Shown here in pieces: positions 30,203 through 30,492 of a stretch of 30,492 nt of DNA. Source of the stretch: UBA1731 sp045595285 (lineage in GTDB: Bacteria; Verrucomicrobiota; Kiritimatiellia; RFP12; UBA1067); assembly GCA_045595285.1 (NCBI GenBank), contig JAZOAC010000038.1:1-30492 (forward strand). Direction: 5' to 3'. The position numbers and the translations under genes were made by a program. Below the pieces are notes generated by a model. It searched no databases. It saw only the letters and a program-made list of their open reading frames with translations, and was not told the origin of the DNA. Position 1 is the first letter of the stretch, and the number at the start of each line of letters is the position of its first letter.

Positions 30203-30492
30203 CGTTCTGAATTTGCAGTTTTTTTGTATTTGCCTGCAAGAATCCCAATGACAACACTATGGCTTTCAATGGAACATCTGGGGTTGGACCTTTGGAAATG
30301 TGCAATTTTTAGACGATTAGTTTGCCTTTTGTTGTTTATCTGCTAAAAATAAAATTTTGTGAAGATTCGCTTGCATTCTTCAGATGGTTATGAGACAATT
30401 TGCGCAGTTCCCTTGGGATTGAGTTCCGCCGGCGGGCGGATATAAGTGGGGATCCGTCGTTGTCTGCGATGAGATTTTAGGGAGTCCGTCAG
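30203..30492. other. AT-rich intergenic stretch with a promoter for a gene beyond the window
   Basis: No gene is seen in the last 290 bases. A weak dyad (TTGCAG ... CTGCAA) with a T7 run in its loop follows the GH28 gene but is not a standard terminator. A promoter and a GC-rich hairpin are near the end. Confidence 0.5.
30371..30440 (+). promoter_or_regulatory. Promoter and leader hairpin of the next gene
   Basis: TTGCAT (30371-30376), 17 nt, then GACAAT (30394-30399, with TGA before it) followed by ttGCGC fits the promoter form of this window. TCCGCC (30425-30430) and GGCGGA (30435-30440) form a GC-rich hairpin in the predicted leader. Confidence 0.5.

Noticed and set aside
1..30492. tRNA/rRNA genes, CRISPR arrays, insertion sequences
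   Set aside because: No transposase, direct-repeat array with spacers, or RNA gene signature was found on reading both strands.

Overview
The window (about 58-60% GC over most of its length, both strands coding) looks like a chromosomal piece of an uncultured bacterium of the PVC group, most likely Lentisphaerota/Kiritimatiellota. This is inferred from the gene mix: DUF4838 and DUF4832 glycosidase-like proteins, an XylR-type regulator with a sugar-binding sensor and an AraC-type DNA-binding end, a non-flagellar type III secretion cluster, and purine-rich micro-repeats between genes. No rRNA, tRNA, CRISPR array or transposase was seen.

Layout: (1) 1-776: the 3' end of a PD-(D/E)XK nuclease-type protein, a REP-like hairpin and a short gene remnant. 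(2) 777-6866: a heavy-metal efflux operon made of a small Cys/His-rich exported protein, an RND pump, a TolC-like outer-membrane lipoprotein and a His-rich membrane-fusion lipoprotein, in the unusual order A-C-B. (3) 6914-9512: a tightly coupled three-gene ABC exporter operon with a membrane-anchored helical protein of unknown role. (4) 9595-16169: eight overlapping genes, sctN-O-P-Q-R-S-T-U, encoding the ATPase, stalk, ruler, C-ring and export gate of a type III secretion system, in the same order as Yersinia yscN-U. The secretin, inner rings, SctV, needle, chaperones and effectors are not in the window. (5) 16296-18392: fusA (EF-G) with its own promoter and terminator. (6) 18393-19106: a gene-poor stretch with several dyad symmetries. 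(7) 19107-30202: a carbohydrate catabolic cluster. A divergent XylR-like regulator faces an SDR dehydrogenase, an MFS transporter, a galactonate-dehydratase-like enolase-superfamily enzyme, an AT-rich exported beta-rich protein, a DUF4838 protein, a DUF4832 glycosidase-like protein and a GH28 polygalacturonase-like enzyme. Together these suggest use of a pectin-like or other uronate-containing glycan: secreted enzymes release (oligo)uronates, MFS imports them, and SDR plus dehydratase process the sugar acid.

Main points for a second look: a shared promoter architecture (extended -10 followed at once by a GCGC-like discriminator, with two probable leaderless starts); an A9 tract that puts the only well-placed start codon of the 23741 gene out of frame; a purine-rich micro-repeat that occurs between genes and also inside the MFS coding sequence; a duplicated module in the needle-ruler protein SctP; and a 102-nt nested inverted repeat before the DUF4838 gene.
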